Part shown: positions 18,597 to 27,353 of the stretch, one piece after another
How the letters are laid out: every line of letters begins with the position of its first letter
Numbering within the stretch: position 1 is the first letter of the stretch
Assembly: GCA_944384295.1 (NCBI GenBank)
Contig: CALWSU010000006.1
Coordinates: 1-64,000 of the forward strand
Direction of reading: 5' to 3'
Source of the DNA: an uncultured Lachnospiraceae bacterium
GTDB lineage: Bacteria > Bacillota > Clostridia > Lachnospirales > Anaerotignaceae
Length of the DNA stretch: 64,000 nt
Translations under genes and position numbers: made by a program
Notes under the pieces: generated by a model
Told to the model about the DNA's origin: nothing
Databases searched by the model: none
What the model saw: the letters and a program-made list of their open reading frames with translations, nothing else

Positions 18597-19157
18597 ATGA
18601 AAAAAAATATAATTTTAACATCTATTTTAGTTGTGATGATATTAGGTGTTTGTGCTTCAATGTTTACGAAAGAAACCAAGATGCAGAAATCAAGAGAAGA
18701 TACATATAATGCTACAACAAAACGAGTACTTTTGGATACGCAAACAATAGAAAAATGGGTCATGCCAGAACAGAATAGGGATGGATACGCAGCCAAACAA
18801 GAGGGTTTTTCGGTGTATTATCGTGTAAATGGCGGCAAAACCATAAAATTTCCAGTTTCACTGGCATATGGTACAGTGTATGTTCCTATGCCGCAAGGTA
18901 AAACGAGCAATCCTGCGGCAAAAAGTGGTATTTTGTATGAAATGGAACTACCTGCAAATGGCATAAATTATGTCACTTTGATGAAAAATACTGTGGAAGT
19001 CAGACAATACGGAGTGTATGAACGTACAGATAATTTGCCTGTGTCTTGGGAGCTTGTTGAAATCGAGGAAGAAACAGAACTCTTGGATCAGATTTTTAGA
19101 CGTGTAGAAGTAGATAATTTACATTATTATGATTATACGGAATCAACTCTTTTGTAA
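18597..19157 (+). CDS. hypothetical membrane-anchored protein
   Basis: AAGGATGG precedes the ATG at 18597; a longer frame from 18441 has no start signal. The 186-residue product has an N-terminal hydrophobic segment (ILTSILVVMILGVCASMF) that could be a signal anchor. Cys19 lies in an LGVC context that is a poor lipobox. The rest is an exported, probably beta-rich domain (GFSVYYRVNGGKTIKFPVSL; ELPANGINYVTLMKN) with an acidic C-terminus. I do not recognise a family. It lies between the DUF6881 gene and rtcB, both in the same orientation. Confidence 0.6.
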   Translation: MKKNIILTSILVVMILGVCASMFTKETKMQKSREDTYNATTKRVLLDTQTIEKWVMPEQNRDGYAAKQEGFSVYYRVNGGKTIKFPVSLAYGTVYVPMPQGKTSNPAAKSGILYEMELPANGINYVTLMKNTVEVRQYGVYERTDNLPVSWELVEIEEETELLDQIFRRVEVDNLHYYDYTESTLL

Positions 19158-19342
19158 TGACATAAACGAATGTTTCTTATCAATATGCAATGACTGAAGT
19201 CAAAATATAATTCGATTTAGTATTTATAGAAAAAAGGTATTCTGCCTTTTGTTGTCTTATGGACATGTTTTGTTTGTTCATAGGTCATAAAATCGAAAGC
19301 AAACAATAGATGATATGAAGAATAAAAAATTGTGAGGAATTT

Positions 19343-20551
19343 ATGATTGAAATAAAAGGAAAATATAATGAAGCAAAGATTTTTACAGATGTTGTAGATC
19401 AATCTTCTATTGCGCAAGTACAAGAACTGTGCAATCAAGAATTTACATCAGGCAGCCGCATTCGATTGATGCCAGATATTCATACTGGCGTAGGCTGCAC
19501 CATTGGAACAACAATGACAATTCAGGATAAAGTAGTTCCCAATTTAGTAGGTGTGGATATTGGTTGTGGTATGGAAACGATTCGTATTCGTGAATCACAT
19601 ATAGAATTGCAAAAACTGGATAAATTGATTTATCAAAAAATACCTTCTGGTTTTTCGATACGAGAGAAAGCACATAAATATATCAATCAAATTGATTTGT
19701 CTGCACTATATTGCTTGCCGTATATAGATTTGCCACGTGCGGAAAAAAGTATTGGTACATTAGGTGGTGGCAATCATTTTATTGAGGTGGATCGTGATGA
19801 GGAAGGGAATCTTTATATTGTGGTGCATTCTGGTAGTCGACACCTTGGTGTAGAAGTGGCAAAATATTACCAAGAAGAAGGATATAAAGTATTGAACCAT
19901 ACAGACGATCGTTCCATGGAAAAATTGATTGCACAAATGAGAGCAGAAGGACGAGAAAAAGAAATTCAAAAAGAAATAAAACGCTTGAAAAATCTGAAGC
20001 AGACCAATATTCCCAAAGCACTTGCTTATGTATCGGATGAATTATTTGAACAGTATATCCATGATATGAAAATTGTGCAACATTTTGCTATGTTGAACCG
20101 TCAGGCAATGATGGATGAAATCATAAAGGGCATGAAACTTCATGTAGAAGAACAATTTACTACCATTCATAATTATATTGATACACATGATATGATTTTG
20201 AGGAAAGGCGCAGTATCTGCACAACAAGGAGAAAAGATACTGATTCCAATCAATATGCGAGATGGCAGCTTGATTTGTGTTGGAAAAGGAAATGAAGATT
20301 GGAATTATTCAGCACCACATGGGGCAGGGCGGCTGATGAGCCGAGGCGAAGCAAAGCAATCGTTTACCGTTTCAGAGTTTAAGAAACAAATGTCACAAGT
20401 TTATACTACATCTGTGAGTAAGGCAACTTTAGACGAATGTCCTATGGCATATAAAGGTATGCAAGATATTTTGGACCATATTGGACCTACAGCGGAAGTA
20501 GTTAAAATCATACGTCCCATTTATAATTTTAAAGCGGGAGATGAGGATTGA
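19343..20551 (+). CDS. rtcB: RtcB-family RNA ligase
   Basis: The 402-residue protein has the RtcB core: DIHTGVG, LVGVDIGCGM (metal ligand Cys75), GTLGGGNHFIEV (Asn144, His145), VHSGSRHLG (His162), TIHNYID (His276) and SAPHGAGRLMSR with His326, the residue guanylylated by GTP. RtcB joins 2',3'-cyclic-phosphate or 3'-phosphate ends to 5'-OH ends in RNA repair. At about 400 residues it is shorter than E. coli-type RtcB only by small loops, and all catalytic residues are present. There is no archease or RtcA gene nearby. The next gene begins 18 nt downstream and probably shares its transcript. Confidence 0.92.
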   Translation: MIEIKGKYNEAKIFTDVVDQSSIAQVQELCNQEFTSGSRIRLMPDIHTGVGCTIGTTMTIQDKVVPNLVGVDIGCGMETIRIRESHIELQKLDKLIYQKIPSGFSIREKAHKYINQIDLSALYCLPYIDLPRAEKSIGTLGGGNHFIEVDRDEEGNLYIVVHSGSRHLGVEVAKYYQEEGYKVLNHTDDRSMEKLIAQMRAEGREKEIQKEIKRLKNLKQTNIPKALAYVSDELFEQYIHDMKIVQHFAMLNRQAMMDEIIKGMKLHVEEQFTTIHNYIDTHDMILRKGAVSAQQGEKILIPINMRDGSLICVGKGNEDWNYSAPHGAGRLMSRGEAKQSFTVSEFKKQMSQVYTTSVSKATLDECPMAYKGMQDILDHIGPTAEVVKIIRPIYNFKAGDED

Positions 20552-20569
20552 CATATTTGGAAAGAGGTT

Positions 20570-20938
20570 ATGAATTTGGAGAACAATCTACAGCAGTTAC
20601 TCAATCAATTGGATAAAATTCAGTATGAAACATTGCACATAGACGATATTTTAGAACAACGAGAAAGTGATCCTTTCGATCAAGAATGGATGCGTGTTTA
20701 TCAAATCATAGAAGAACTGAAAAAAGACAAACGTGTGGATAATACTACAAAGATACGAAAAAAAGTATTTTTATTGGTCTATCAATTGTCAGATTGTGAA
20801 GAATTAGCAGGGTATATTTCGGATGATTTCGGCTTGATTGCAGATAGTAAAATGCTGCAATATTCAGATGAGTGGTTGGAAAAATTAATTTCGTGTTATG
20901 AAAAAGCTATCATTCCTTGTGGAGAATTGCAAGAATAA
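20570..20938 (+). CDS. small helical protein co-transcribed with rtcB
   Basis: AAAGAGG stands just before ATG 20570, 18 nt after the rtcB stop. The 122-residue product is acidic and predicted all-helical (NNLQQLLNQLDKIQYETLHI; EWMRVYQIIEELKKD; VFLLVYQLSDCEELAGYISDDF), with no signal peptide or known motif. I do not recognise a family. Tight linkage suggests a functional partner of the RNA ligase, but that is inference. Confidence 0.65.
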   Translation: MNLENNLQQLLNQLDKIQYETLHIDDILEQRESDPFDQEWMRVYQIIEELKKDKRVDNTTKIRKKVFLLVYQLSDCEELAGYISDDFGLIADSKMLQYSDEWLEKLISCYEKAIIPCGELQE

Positions 20939-21056
20939 ATCCATGATAAAAAGTAAGTTCCCCTTCAGAAAACATAACTTTTCCTTGATTTTCTTAAGAG
21001 GAACTATGACGGCTGTCTTCAGAAGAAAATGTATCTGATTCATCTAAGTAAAAATA

Positions 21057-21100
21057 AGAATGCTGGAATCCTTACAATAAGAAGGATTCTAGCATTCTTT
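21057..21100 (+). terminator. Rho-independent terminator after the rtcB unit
   Basis: AGAATGCTGGAATCCTT (from 21058) pairs with AAGGATTCTAGCATTCT (21082-21098), apart from one G-T, across a 7-nt loop and then runs into TTTGTTTTC. Confidence 0.85.
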
Positions 21101-21148
21101 GTTTTCTTATGAAGAAGCTTCTAATAGAAATCGTTTTTTATTGATTTA

Positions 21149-21212
21149 GCAAAAATAACCATCTTCAAAGTGTAGACACAAAATCTACGAAATGGGATGG
21201 TTATTTTTTTGC
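21149..21212 (+). terminator. long terminator hairpin, copy 3 of the GTTAGA/TCTAAC family
   Basis: AATAACCAT pairs with ATGGTTATT as the outer arms; GTAGA (21172-21176), a 7-nt loop and TCTAC (21184-21188) form the apex, then TGGGA and a run of seven T. The apex is a diverged version of the core at 4178 and 6638, with new but complementary outer arms. Confidence 0.6.
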
Positions 21213-21270
21213 TGTGAAAACATATGAAAAATGAATATCATCTTTAGAAAGATATAGATAGACATTCATA

Positions 21271-21671
21271 AATTTTCCTAGCAAATGGGAAAATATAGCT
21301 TGTCAAAAAATTATATTTCATAATTTTTCAAGCGAGCGGAAGGGCTTGGGAAACGATGTTCAACACGTTTGCTGCGCAAACGCCAGCCATAAATGGCTGT
21401 CCGCACTTCTTTGCGGTGTGTCATTTCCCAATTGGAATCCGCAGTCGGAATTTATTTCCGACGAGGAAAAGCCGAAGTTTCAAGGCTTTTAGCCGATGGA
21501 ATGCCGCACCCCGAAAGAGACGGGGGCAGCGAAGCTGACTTTGCGAAGCAAAGTGCTTGACCAGAGCTTTATACTTCTGTCAACTCGTCAAAGGCTTGAA
21601 TGAAATGAGCCTTTGACGACAGGGTGGCGACTTTTTCGACACCCTGAATTTTCCTAGCAAATAGGAAAATA
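21271..21671. repeat. G+C-rich multi-hairpin element bracketed by 25-bp direct repeats
   Basis: Direct repeats 21271-21295 and 21647-21671 (24 of 25 identical) flank 351 bp that is strikingly more G+C-rich than its surroundings. Hairpins read almost end to end: 21298-21333, 21366-21382 (CGTTTGC/GCAAACG), 21384-21399 (CAGCCAT/ATGGCTG), 21401-21416, 21444-21462 (GTCGGAA/TTCCGAC), 21467-21490 (AAAAGCC/GGCTTTT), 21509-21525 (CCCCG/CGGGG), 21527-21537, 21539-21553 (CTTTGC/GCAAAG), 21586-21618 (an 11-bp perfect stem) and 21620-21646 (CAGGGTG/CACCCTG). The flanking repeats are themselves palindromic (TTTTCCTA, 5-nt loop, TAGGAAAA). No credible protein is encoded; a 60-codon frame at 21356 is an artefact. 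It looks like an inserted, non-autonomous repeat or a structured RNA. Confidence 0.75.
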
Positions 21672-21854
21672 ATTATTTGCATTTCTTCTGAAAATTCATA
21701 TAAAATGAAAAAAGAAAAATAATAAAATATGGAACTTTTGCGTTAAAAAATTCACTCGGTAAAGTAAGGTATTGCTATGCAAAATATCATAAAATAAAAG
21801 AGTAATATCTATCTGTTGCATGGTTCCATAGAATGATAAAGGAGAGTGTATTTT

Positions 21855-23135
21855 ATGGAACAAATCACGATACTCAAAGGTGATATTATTTATAATATGA
21901 CGGCACAGGAATTTGTGACAATAAAAGATGGCTATCTGATATTTTCTGAAAAAGAAATTCTTGGTGCATTTGAAACCATTCCAGAAGAATGGAAACATGG
22001 CAAAGTCGTAGATTATTCAGGAAAATTGATACTGCCAGGTTTGGTAGATTTGCATACACATGCCCCACAATATCCTTTTAGAGGTGTAGGCATGGACATG
22101 GAACTTTTGCCTTGGCTGAATCAATATGCCTTTCCAGAAGAATCAAAATATCAAGATATTGCATATGCAACGGAAGTATACCAAACCTATGCAGAAGATA
22201 TTCAAAAAAGTGCAACTACTAGACTTTGTATTTTTGGTACATTGCATAGAGAGGCAACAGAAATCTTGATGGATCAATTGGAAAAAATCGGTGTGTGCAG
22301 TTATGTAGGTAAAGTGAATATGGATACAAATTGTCCAGATTATTTGACAGAAGATTGTGAAACATCGGTTGCAGAAACAGAAAAATGGCTGACAGAGATT
22401 GCAGGTAAGTATCAGTATACAAAGCCGATTTTGACACCAAGATTTGTTCCTAGTTGCAGTGTGGAATTGATGGACAAGTTAGGACAGTTATCGGTACAAT
22501 ATGGATTGCCAGTGCAATCACATCTTTCTGAAAATTTATCCGAAATCCAACTTGTAGCGCAAATGCACCCAGATTCTGAAAGCTATGGCGCGGTATATGA
22601 CAAATATCATTTATTTGGCAAGGATACCAATTGTGTTATGGCGCATTGTGTACATTCTGATTGCAATGAAAATGAGTGGGAATTGATGAAACATAGAAAT
22701 GTATGGGTGGCACATTGCCCAGATTCTAATATGAATCTATCTAGCGGCATTGCACCAGCGGGAAGATATATCAGAGAAGGATACAAAATTGGTCTGGGTT
22801 CAGATGTTGCAGGCGGAACAAAATTATCTATCTTTGCAGCAATGGCAGATGCAATCAAGGTTTCAAAATTAAGATGGGTGTATGTTTCTCCAGAGGTTTC
22901 TCCACTAACCACTGCGGAGGCATTTTATATGGCAACCAAAGGCGGTGGTGCATTTTTTGGAAAAGTAGGTAGTTTTGAAAAAGGATATGAAGCAGATATT
23001 CTGGTGATAGATGACCACAAACTGAAAGCAGAATCGTTTAGCATCAAAGAACGTTTGGAAAAAGCAATTTATCTTTCAGAAGATTGTGTACTAGATGCAA
23101 AATATGTACAAGGTAGATTGGTTTATCATCAGTAA
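21855..23135 (+). CDS. guaD: guanine deaminase
   Basis: GGAGAG lies 8 nt before ATG 21855; the frame runs a little further upstream. The 426-residue amidohydrolase converts guanine to xanthine and ammonia. Zinc motifs are PGLVDLHTHAPQ (His67, His69), QSHLSEN, MAHCVH and GLGSDVAGG. The substrate-recognition stretch TPRFVPSCS and the FPEESKY segment are typical of guanine deaminases rather than cytosine or chlorohydrolase relatives. It stands alone between the hairpin element and a terminator. Purine salvage genes deoD and deoB lie 7 kb downstream. Confidence 0.9.
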   Translation: MEQITILKGDIIYNMTAQEFVTIKDGYLIFSEKEILGAFETIPEEWKHGKVVDYSGKLILPGLVDLHTHAPQYPFRGVGMDMELLPWLNQYAFPEESKYQDIAYATEVYQTYAEDIQKSATTRLCIFGTLHREATEILMDQLEKIGVCSYVGKVNMDTNCPDYLTEDCETSVAETEKWLTEIAGKYQYTKPILTPRFVPSCSVELMDKLGQLSVQYGLPVQSHLSENLSEIQLVAQMHPDSESYGAVYDKYHLFGKDTNCVMAHCVHSDCNENEWELMKHRNVWVAHCPDSNMNLSSGIAPAGRYIREGYKIGLGSDVAGGTKLSIFAAMADAIKVSKLRWVYVSPEVSPLTTAEAFYMATKGGGAFFGKVGSFEKGYEADILVIDDHKLKAESFSIKERLEKAIYLSEDCVLDAKYVQGRLVYHQ

Positions 23136-23175
23136 CATGTTATAATAGATAAATAAAAAATGAGTATGGATGTTT

Positions 23176-23218
23176 GGGGTGTTTTGTAATACAAAAGCAC
23201 CCCGATTTCTGTTTTTTG
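23176..23218 (+). terminator. Rho-independent terminator of guaD
   Basis: GGGGTGTTTTGT (23176-23187) pairs with ACAAAAGCACCCC (23191-23203), one bulged base, then a T-rich tail. Confidence 0.85.
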
Positions 23219-23254
23219 AAAATATATTCAGTTTGATAAAAGCTTGTCTGTATT

Positions 23255-23273
23255 TTTCCTATTAGTTAGGAAA
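23255..23273. promoter_or_regulatory. palindrome TTTCCTA-N5-TAGGAAA upstream of the PTS operon
   Basis: A perfect 7-bp inverted repeat with a 5-nt spacer lies about 90 nt before the IIC start. The same half-sites with the same spacing occur in the two repeats at 21271 and 21647, upstream of guaD. It could be an operator or just a small hairpin. Confidence 0.4.
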
Positions 23274-23359
23274 TTCTTTATTTGAAATTTGTCGATATAG
23301 AATTTAATATATAAATATCCACAATGACCGGTCTAAAAAAAGGAATTAGGAGGGTAAAA

Positions 23360-24631
23360 ATGAACATATCAGCTTTACAGACATCTTTGTCAAAATGGAT
23401 TATGCCAATCGCCAACAAAGTAGAGCAGCAGAAACATCTGCAAGCAATCAAAGATGGTATGATTGCGGTAATTCCAATTATTATTTTAGGTTCCATCTGT
23501 GTATTACCAATTGCAATCGCCAATTTATTGGGTAGCGGCGCGATTTATGATTTTATTACAAACCATATGGGGATTCTGACATATCCAGATAAATTTACAA
23601 ATGGTTTGTTGTCTTTGTATGCGGCATATTTTATTGCAGACTCATTAGGAAAACGCTATGGAATGAACACATCGCAGTTAGGGATCACTGCAGTGATCAT
23701 ACATGTTATTTTAAGTGGCGTTATTCTGGATAATGGGATTGGAAACCAGTATCTTGGCGCAGAAGGTTTGTTCACTAGTATTGTTTCTGCTATTTTGACT
23801 GTAGAAGTAACAAGATTGATGATTCGTAAAAATATGGTCATCAAACTTCCAGAAAGTGTTCCGGTCATGGTTGGGGAAAGTTTTAGCAGTTTGCTTCCTC
23901 TGATTGTGAATGCAATCATTGCGACAATCATTGTTGCAATTACAAATAAACTTTCAGGCAAAGTATTCCCAGAATTTATTATGTCTATCTTGGCACCAGC
24001 AATCAGCTCTATGGATACATTGCCAGCAATTTTGATTGTAATGTTTTTGACACAGCTTTTATGGTTTTTTGGTTTACACGGTCCCGCGATTACCTCTGCG
24101 GTATGGGCACCTTTTGCAATCCAATATGCAGCGGATAATATTGCAGCATATACCGCTGGCGACCCAGTAACACATTTCTTTACATTTGGATTGTATTATA
24201 CTACATTGCAAGTAACCGGTTCCGGTTTGACATTGGGTCTGGTACTGATGATGATGAAATCAAAGGCAAGCAGTATCAGTGCTGTCGGAAAAGTAGGGAT
24301 TATACCTTCTATTTTCGGTATCAATGAACCAATTATTTTTGGCGCACCAATTATTTTGAATCCATTTATGTTTGTGCCTTTTGTATTTGGACCTTTAATT
24401 ATTACAGTTTTGACATATTTTGCGTATACAAGTGGTTTGGTAGGTATGCCAATTGCAAATCCACCTAGCTTTTTACCACCAGGGGTTGGCGCATTTTTGA
24501 TGACATTAGATTGGAAAGCGGTCGTACTTGTGTTTGTTAATTTGATTATTATGACCATTATCTACTATCCATTCTTTAAAGCAATGGAAGCAGATGAACT
24601 GAGAAAAGAACAGGAACATCAAACCGCTTGA
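23360..24631 (+). CDS. PTS EIIC, lactose/cellobiose family
   Basis: TTAGGAGGG sits 6 nt before ATG 23360, so a longer frame from 23324 is not used. The 423-residue protein is an integral membrane permease of the Lac/cellobiose (CelB-type) PTS family, with about ten hydrophobic segments. Family marks include the GLHGPAITSAVWAPF loop, the IPSIFGINEPIIFGAPIILNP motif with the substrate-contacting Glu, and PPGVGAF near the end. It transports a beta- or alpha-linked disaccharide with concomitant phosphorylation by the IIB and IIA subunits encoded further down. The presence of a GlvA-type hydrolase in the operon suggests an alpha-glucoside, which is unexpected for this family. Confidence 0.88.
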   Translation: MNISALQTSLSKWIMPIANKVEQQKHLQAIKDGMIAVIPIIILGSICVLPIAIANLLGSGAIYDFITNHMGILTYPDKFTNGLLSLYAAYFIADSLGKRYGMNTSQLGITAVIIHVILSGVILDNGIGNQYLGAEGLFTSIVSAILTVEVTRLMIRKNMVIKLPESVPVMVGESFSSLLPLIVNAIIATIIVAITNKLSGKVFPEFIMSILAPAISSMDTLPAILIVMFLTQLLWFFGLHGPAITSAVWAPFAIQYAADNIAAYTAGDPVTHFFTFGLYYTTLQVTGSGLTLGLVLMMMKSKASSISAVGKVGIIPSIFGINEPIIFGAPIILNPFMFVPFVFGPLIITVLTYFAYTSGLVGMPIANPPSFLPPGVGAFLMTLDWKAVVLVFVNLIIMTIIYYPFFKAMEADELRKEQEHQTA

Positions 24632-24747
24632 TAAAAAAATAGATAAAAATAGTGATATTGCAAGATGAGCAAGGCAACTAAAAAACAAAAAGACAAAATC
24701 AAAAGACATCCATAAAAATAAAATCTTTTGCCAATAGGAGAATGTCT

Positions 24748-26679
24748 ATGTTTACAAAAAGACAATTGAAAATTTTAGATTTAATTGTAAAAAATTCAAA
24801 TGGCATTACTGGCGCAATGATTGCGGATAGCTTAAATGTGTCTTCACGTACCATAAGAAATGATATTTCAGCCATCAATCAAATTTTGAAGAACAAGAAG
24901 GTACAAATCAATTCGTCAAATAAAAAGGGATATTTCTTAGATGCAGATCAAGTAGAGTCTATCAAAGAGATTATCCATTTGGTCGATATGCGCAAAAGTC
25001 ATTGTGTGGAAAGTGATGATAGAATATTAAGTATATTGGGCAAGGTATTGTTTTATGGAAAACAAAGTTTTTATGATTTGGCTGATATGCTCTATATTTC
25101 AGAGCAAATGGTTTATAAAGAATGCAACAAATTGAAAAAACATCTACAAACACAATACCACGAAAATAGTATCAAGATTTCAGGGGATTATATTGAAAAT
25201 GAATCCTCAGAAGAACAGATTCGCAGATTGTTGTTTAAGTTGTTGCAGGATTTTGTATCAGCGAATAAAACGAAATACATACAAGAAATGGAACATCTGC
25301 TATGTGGATATTTTACAGAGGCGCGTTATGCACAATTGTATGATGTGGTAAAAGATTTCTTTGATGTGCATCAAATCAATATTGATGATAAATCAATGGA
25401 CATGATAGTTGGTTCTCTTTATATCTGTATACAAAGAAATGATTGCGGTTTTCTTGTGAATCAACCAAAAGTTTCAAAAAATTCCTCTATTGCAGATTTA
25501 TTGATTGATAAATTGCAAAATGAAGGATTTCATATTACAGAATATGACAAGAGTTGTTTATATGATTTTCTATGGTGTATCAAAATATCAGATAGAATAC
25601 TGGAAGGAGAGGGGATTTCTAATATTGCCTTCTGTATCATCAATGAGTTTTGCAATGATGTCATGGAAAAATACAACTTTGATTTGAGAGAGTCAAAAGA
25701 AATTATGGACGATTTGACAATACATATTGAATATATGCTGAGAAGATTGGATATGGGATATGAGTTGGAAAATCCTATGATTGATGACATCAAAAGAAAA
25801 TATCCACTTTCTTGTGAAATCGCAATGCTGATTGTCCATACCATCTATAAGTATAAAAAGAAATATCCTGTAGATGATGAAATTTCTTATATTGCAGTAT
25901 ATATAGAGTATTACTTGCAAATGAGCAACACAAAATTGAAGGTTGTTATTATCAATGACAATAGTATGGGAGTCAATAATATCATACGAAATTGGGTATT
26001 AAGCAATTTTTCAAATCAAATCGAAATTGTGGATAACATACATATACACTACTTGGAAGACTATCTGCAAGAACATGAGATAGACCTTATTATCTCATTA
26101 AGAGAGATTCCGAAAAATATTGTGGTGCCATCGTATGTGATTGAAAATATCCCGTATAAAACAGACTTTGACCTTCTGAATTCTTTGATTCATAAAATTA
26201 AAATCAACCATAGATATGAAAATATTACGAGAAGAATGTTTGATGAAAGATTTATCAAATTCTATCATAACAATGAAGGATTTGAAGAAATTATCAAAGA
26301 CCTTTCTCAGACTTTGGAAGAACATGGGAGAATCGAAAGTTGGGAACGTTTTAGTGAAGATGTAATCTCACGCGAAAAAATATATCCGACTACATTAGGA
26401 AAATATTTTGCAATTCCCCATCCATTGACAACATTTGCACAAAAAACAACGATTAGCGTTGCAGTTTTAGAAAAACCAATGGTTTATCACGATAGAGAAA
26501 TGAAAATTTTATTTCTGCTCGCGATAGAAAATAAAGTTGATGATGATGTCAATACGTTATTCCAATTTTTTAAGCAAATTGCCTTGGACAAAAAATTATT
26601 CCAAAATCTTTTAGATGTACAAGACAAATATGAATTTATCGAAAAAATGATTTACATTTCAAAAAATATACAATTGTAA
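24748..26679 (+). CDS. PRD-domain transcriptional activator (BglG/LicR type)
   Basis: AGGAG (24736-24740) fits the ATG at 24748, not the one at 24742. The 643-residue LicR/ManR-like regulator contains an N-terminal HTH (ITGAMIADSLNVSSRTIRND), a second HTH (SFYDLADMLYISEQMVYKE), two PRD domains (about residues 170-395), a IIB-like domain (KLKVVIINDNSMG...LIISLRE, without the usual phospho-cysteine) and a C-terminal IIA(Fru/Mtl)-like domain with phospho-His in YFAIPHPL. It should switch the PTS operon on when IIB/HPr phosphorylation signals substrate. Its place between IIC and IIB points to control of this operon. Confidence 0.88.
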   Translation: MFTKRQLKILDLIVKNSNGITGAMIADSLNVSSRTIRNDISAINQILKNKKVQINSSNKKGYFLDADQVESIKEIIHLVDMRKSHCVESDDRILSILGKVLFYGKQSFYDLADMLYISEQMVYKECNKLKKHLQTQYHENSIKISGDYIENESSEEQIRRLLFKLLQDFVSANKTKYIQEMEHLLCGYFTEARYAQLYDVVKDFFDVHQINIDDKSMDMIVGSLYICIQRNDCGFLVNQPKVSKNSSIADLLIDKLQNEGFHITEYDKSCLYDFLWCIKISDRILEGEGISNIAFCIINEFCNDVMEKYNFDLRESKEIMDDLTIHIEYMLRRLDMGYELENPMIDDIKRKYPLSCEIAMLIVHTIYKYKKKYPVDDEISYIAVYIEYYLQMSNTKLKVVIINDNSMGVNNIIRNWVLSNFSNQIEIVDNIHIHYLEDYLQEHEIDLIISLREIPKNIVVPSYVIENIPYKTDFDLLNSLIHKIKINHRYENITRRMFDERFIKFYHNNEGFEEIIKDLSQTLEEHGRIESWERFSEDVISREKIYPTTLGKYFAIPHPLTTFAQKTTISVAVLEKPMVYHDREMKILFLLAIENKVDDDVNTLFQFFKQIALDKKLFQNLLDVQDKYEFIEKMIYISKNIQL

Positions 26680-26700
26680 CTATAAATAAAGGAGATGGCA

Positions 26701-26997
26701 ATGATGAGAATTTTATTAGTATGCAACGCAGGTATGTCCAGTTCTATTTTGGTGAAAAAAATTAAAGACGCAGGTGCAAAAAGAGGTTTAGACCTTACTG
26801 TAGAAGCAAGATCCAACAATGGCATTGGTGCAGAAGCAGGGAAATGGGATGTTTGTTTGGTAGGTCCACAAATTATTTATGCAGTGGATACCATTCAAGC
26901 AACTTTAGGAATTCCTGTACAAGCAGTGGAACCCAGAACTTATGCAATGGCTGATGGCGATAAAGCATTGGATCAAGCGTTAAAAATGGCTCAGTGA
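26701..26997 (+). CDS. PTS EIIB, lactose/cellobiose family
   Basis: AAGGAG (26689-26694) lies 6 nt before ATG 26701. The roughly 98-residue protein has the IIB active-site loop LLVCNAGMSSS with phospho-cysteine Cys8, and the conserved WDVCLVGPQI and GIPVQAVEPRTYAMADG segments. It takes phosphate from the IIA protein of the next gene and donates it to sugar bound by IIC. Confidence 0.92.
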   Translation: MMRILLVCNAGMSSSILVKKIKDAGAKRGLDLTVEARSNNGIGAEAGKWDVCLVGPQIIYAVDTIQATLGIPVQAVEPRTYAMADGDKALDQALKMAQ

Positions 26998-27030
26998 AAA
27001 TCAAAGCTGAGAGAAAGTAGGGAAAACAAA

Positions 27031-27351
27031 ATGGTAGACGTGGAAAAGATTTCATTAACTGCAATGGAAATCATTACCTATGCAGGGCTGGCAAAGTCTA
27101 ATTATATGATGGCATTAAAAGAATATAAAGCAGGAAACAAAGAGGATGCCACAAAAAAAATGGAAGAAGGCTCTGATGCGTTTTTGAAAGCGCATGAAGT
27201 ACATAGCAAAATATTAACAGATGAAATGGAAAAATTAGAACCTCAGGTATGTCTTTTGTTGGTTCATGCAGAAGATCAATTGATGGGTGCTGAAACAGTC
27301 AGACTTCTGGTTGATGAGTTAATGGAATTATATGCAGCGAAGGAGTGTTAA
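27031..27351 (+). CDS. PTS EIIA, lactose/cellobiose family
   Basis: The 106-residue all-helical protein has the LacF/CelC signature: AGLAKSNYMMALKEYKAGN, EEGSDAFLKAHEVHSKIL and LLLVHAEDQLMGAE, with phospho-His79 and Asp82 (trimer metal ligand). It relays phosphate from HPr to the IIB protein. The ribosome binding site is AGAAAG-like. The next gene's start lies 2 nt beyond its stop. Confidence 0.93.
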   Translation: MVDVEKISLTAMEIITYAGLAKSNYMMALKEYKAGNKEDATKKMEEGSDAFLKAHEVHSKILTDEMEKLEPQVCLLLVHAEDQLMGAETVRLLVDELMELYAAKEC

Positions 27352-27353
27352 AA

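Noticed and set aside
21356..21538. 60-codon open frame inside the multi-hairpin element
   Set aside because: Its composition reflects the hairpin repeats; Arg/Phe/Pro-rich, with no start signal.
21298..21646. CRISPR array
   Set aside because: The hairpins differ in sequence and length, spacing is irregular, and no repeat-spacer pattern or cas gene is present.
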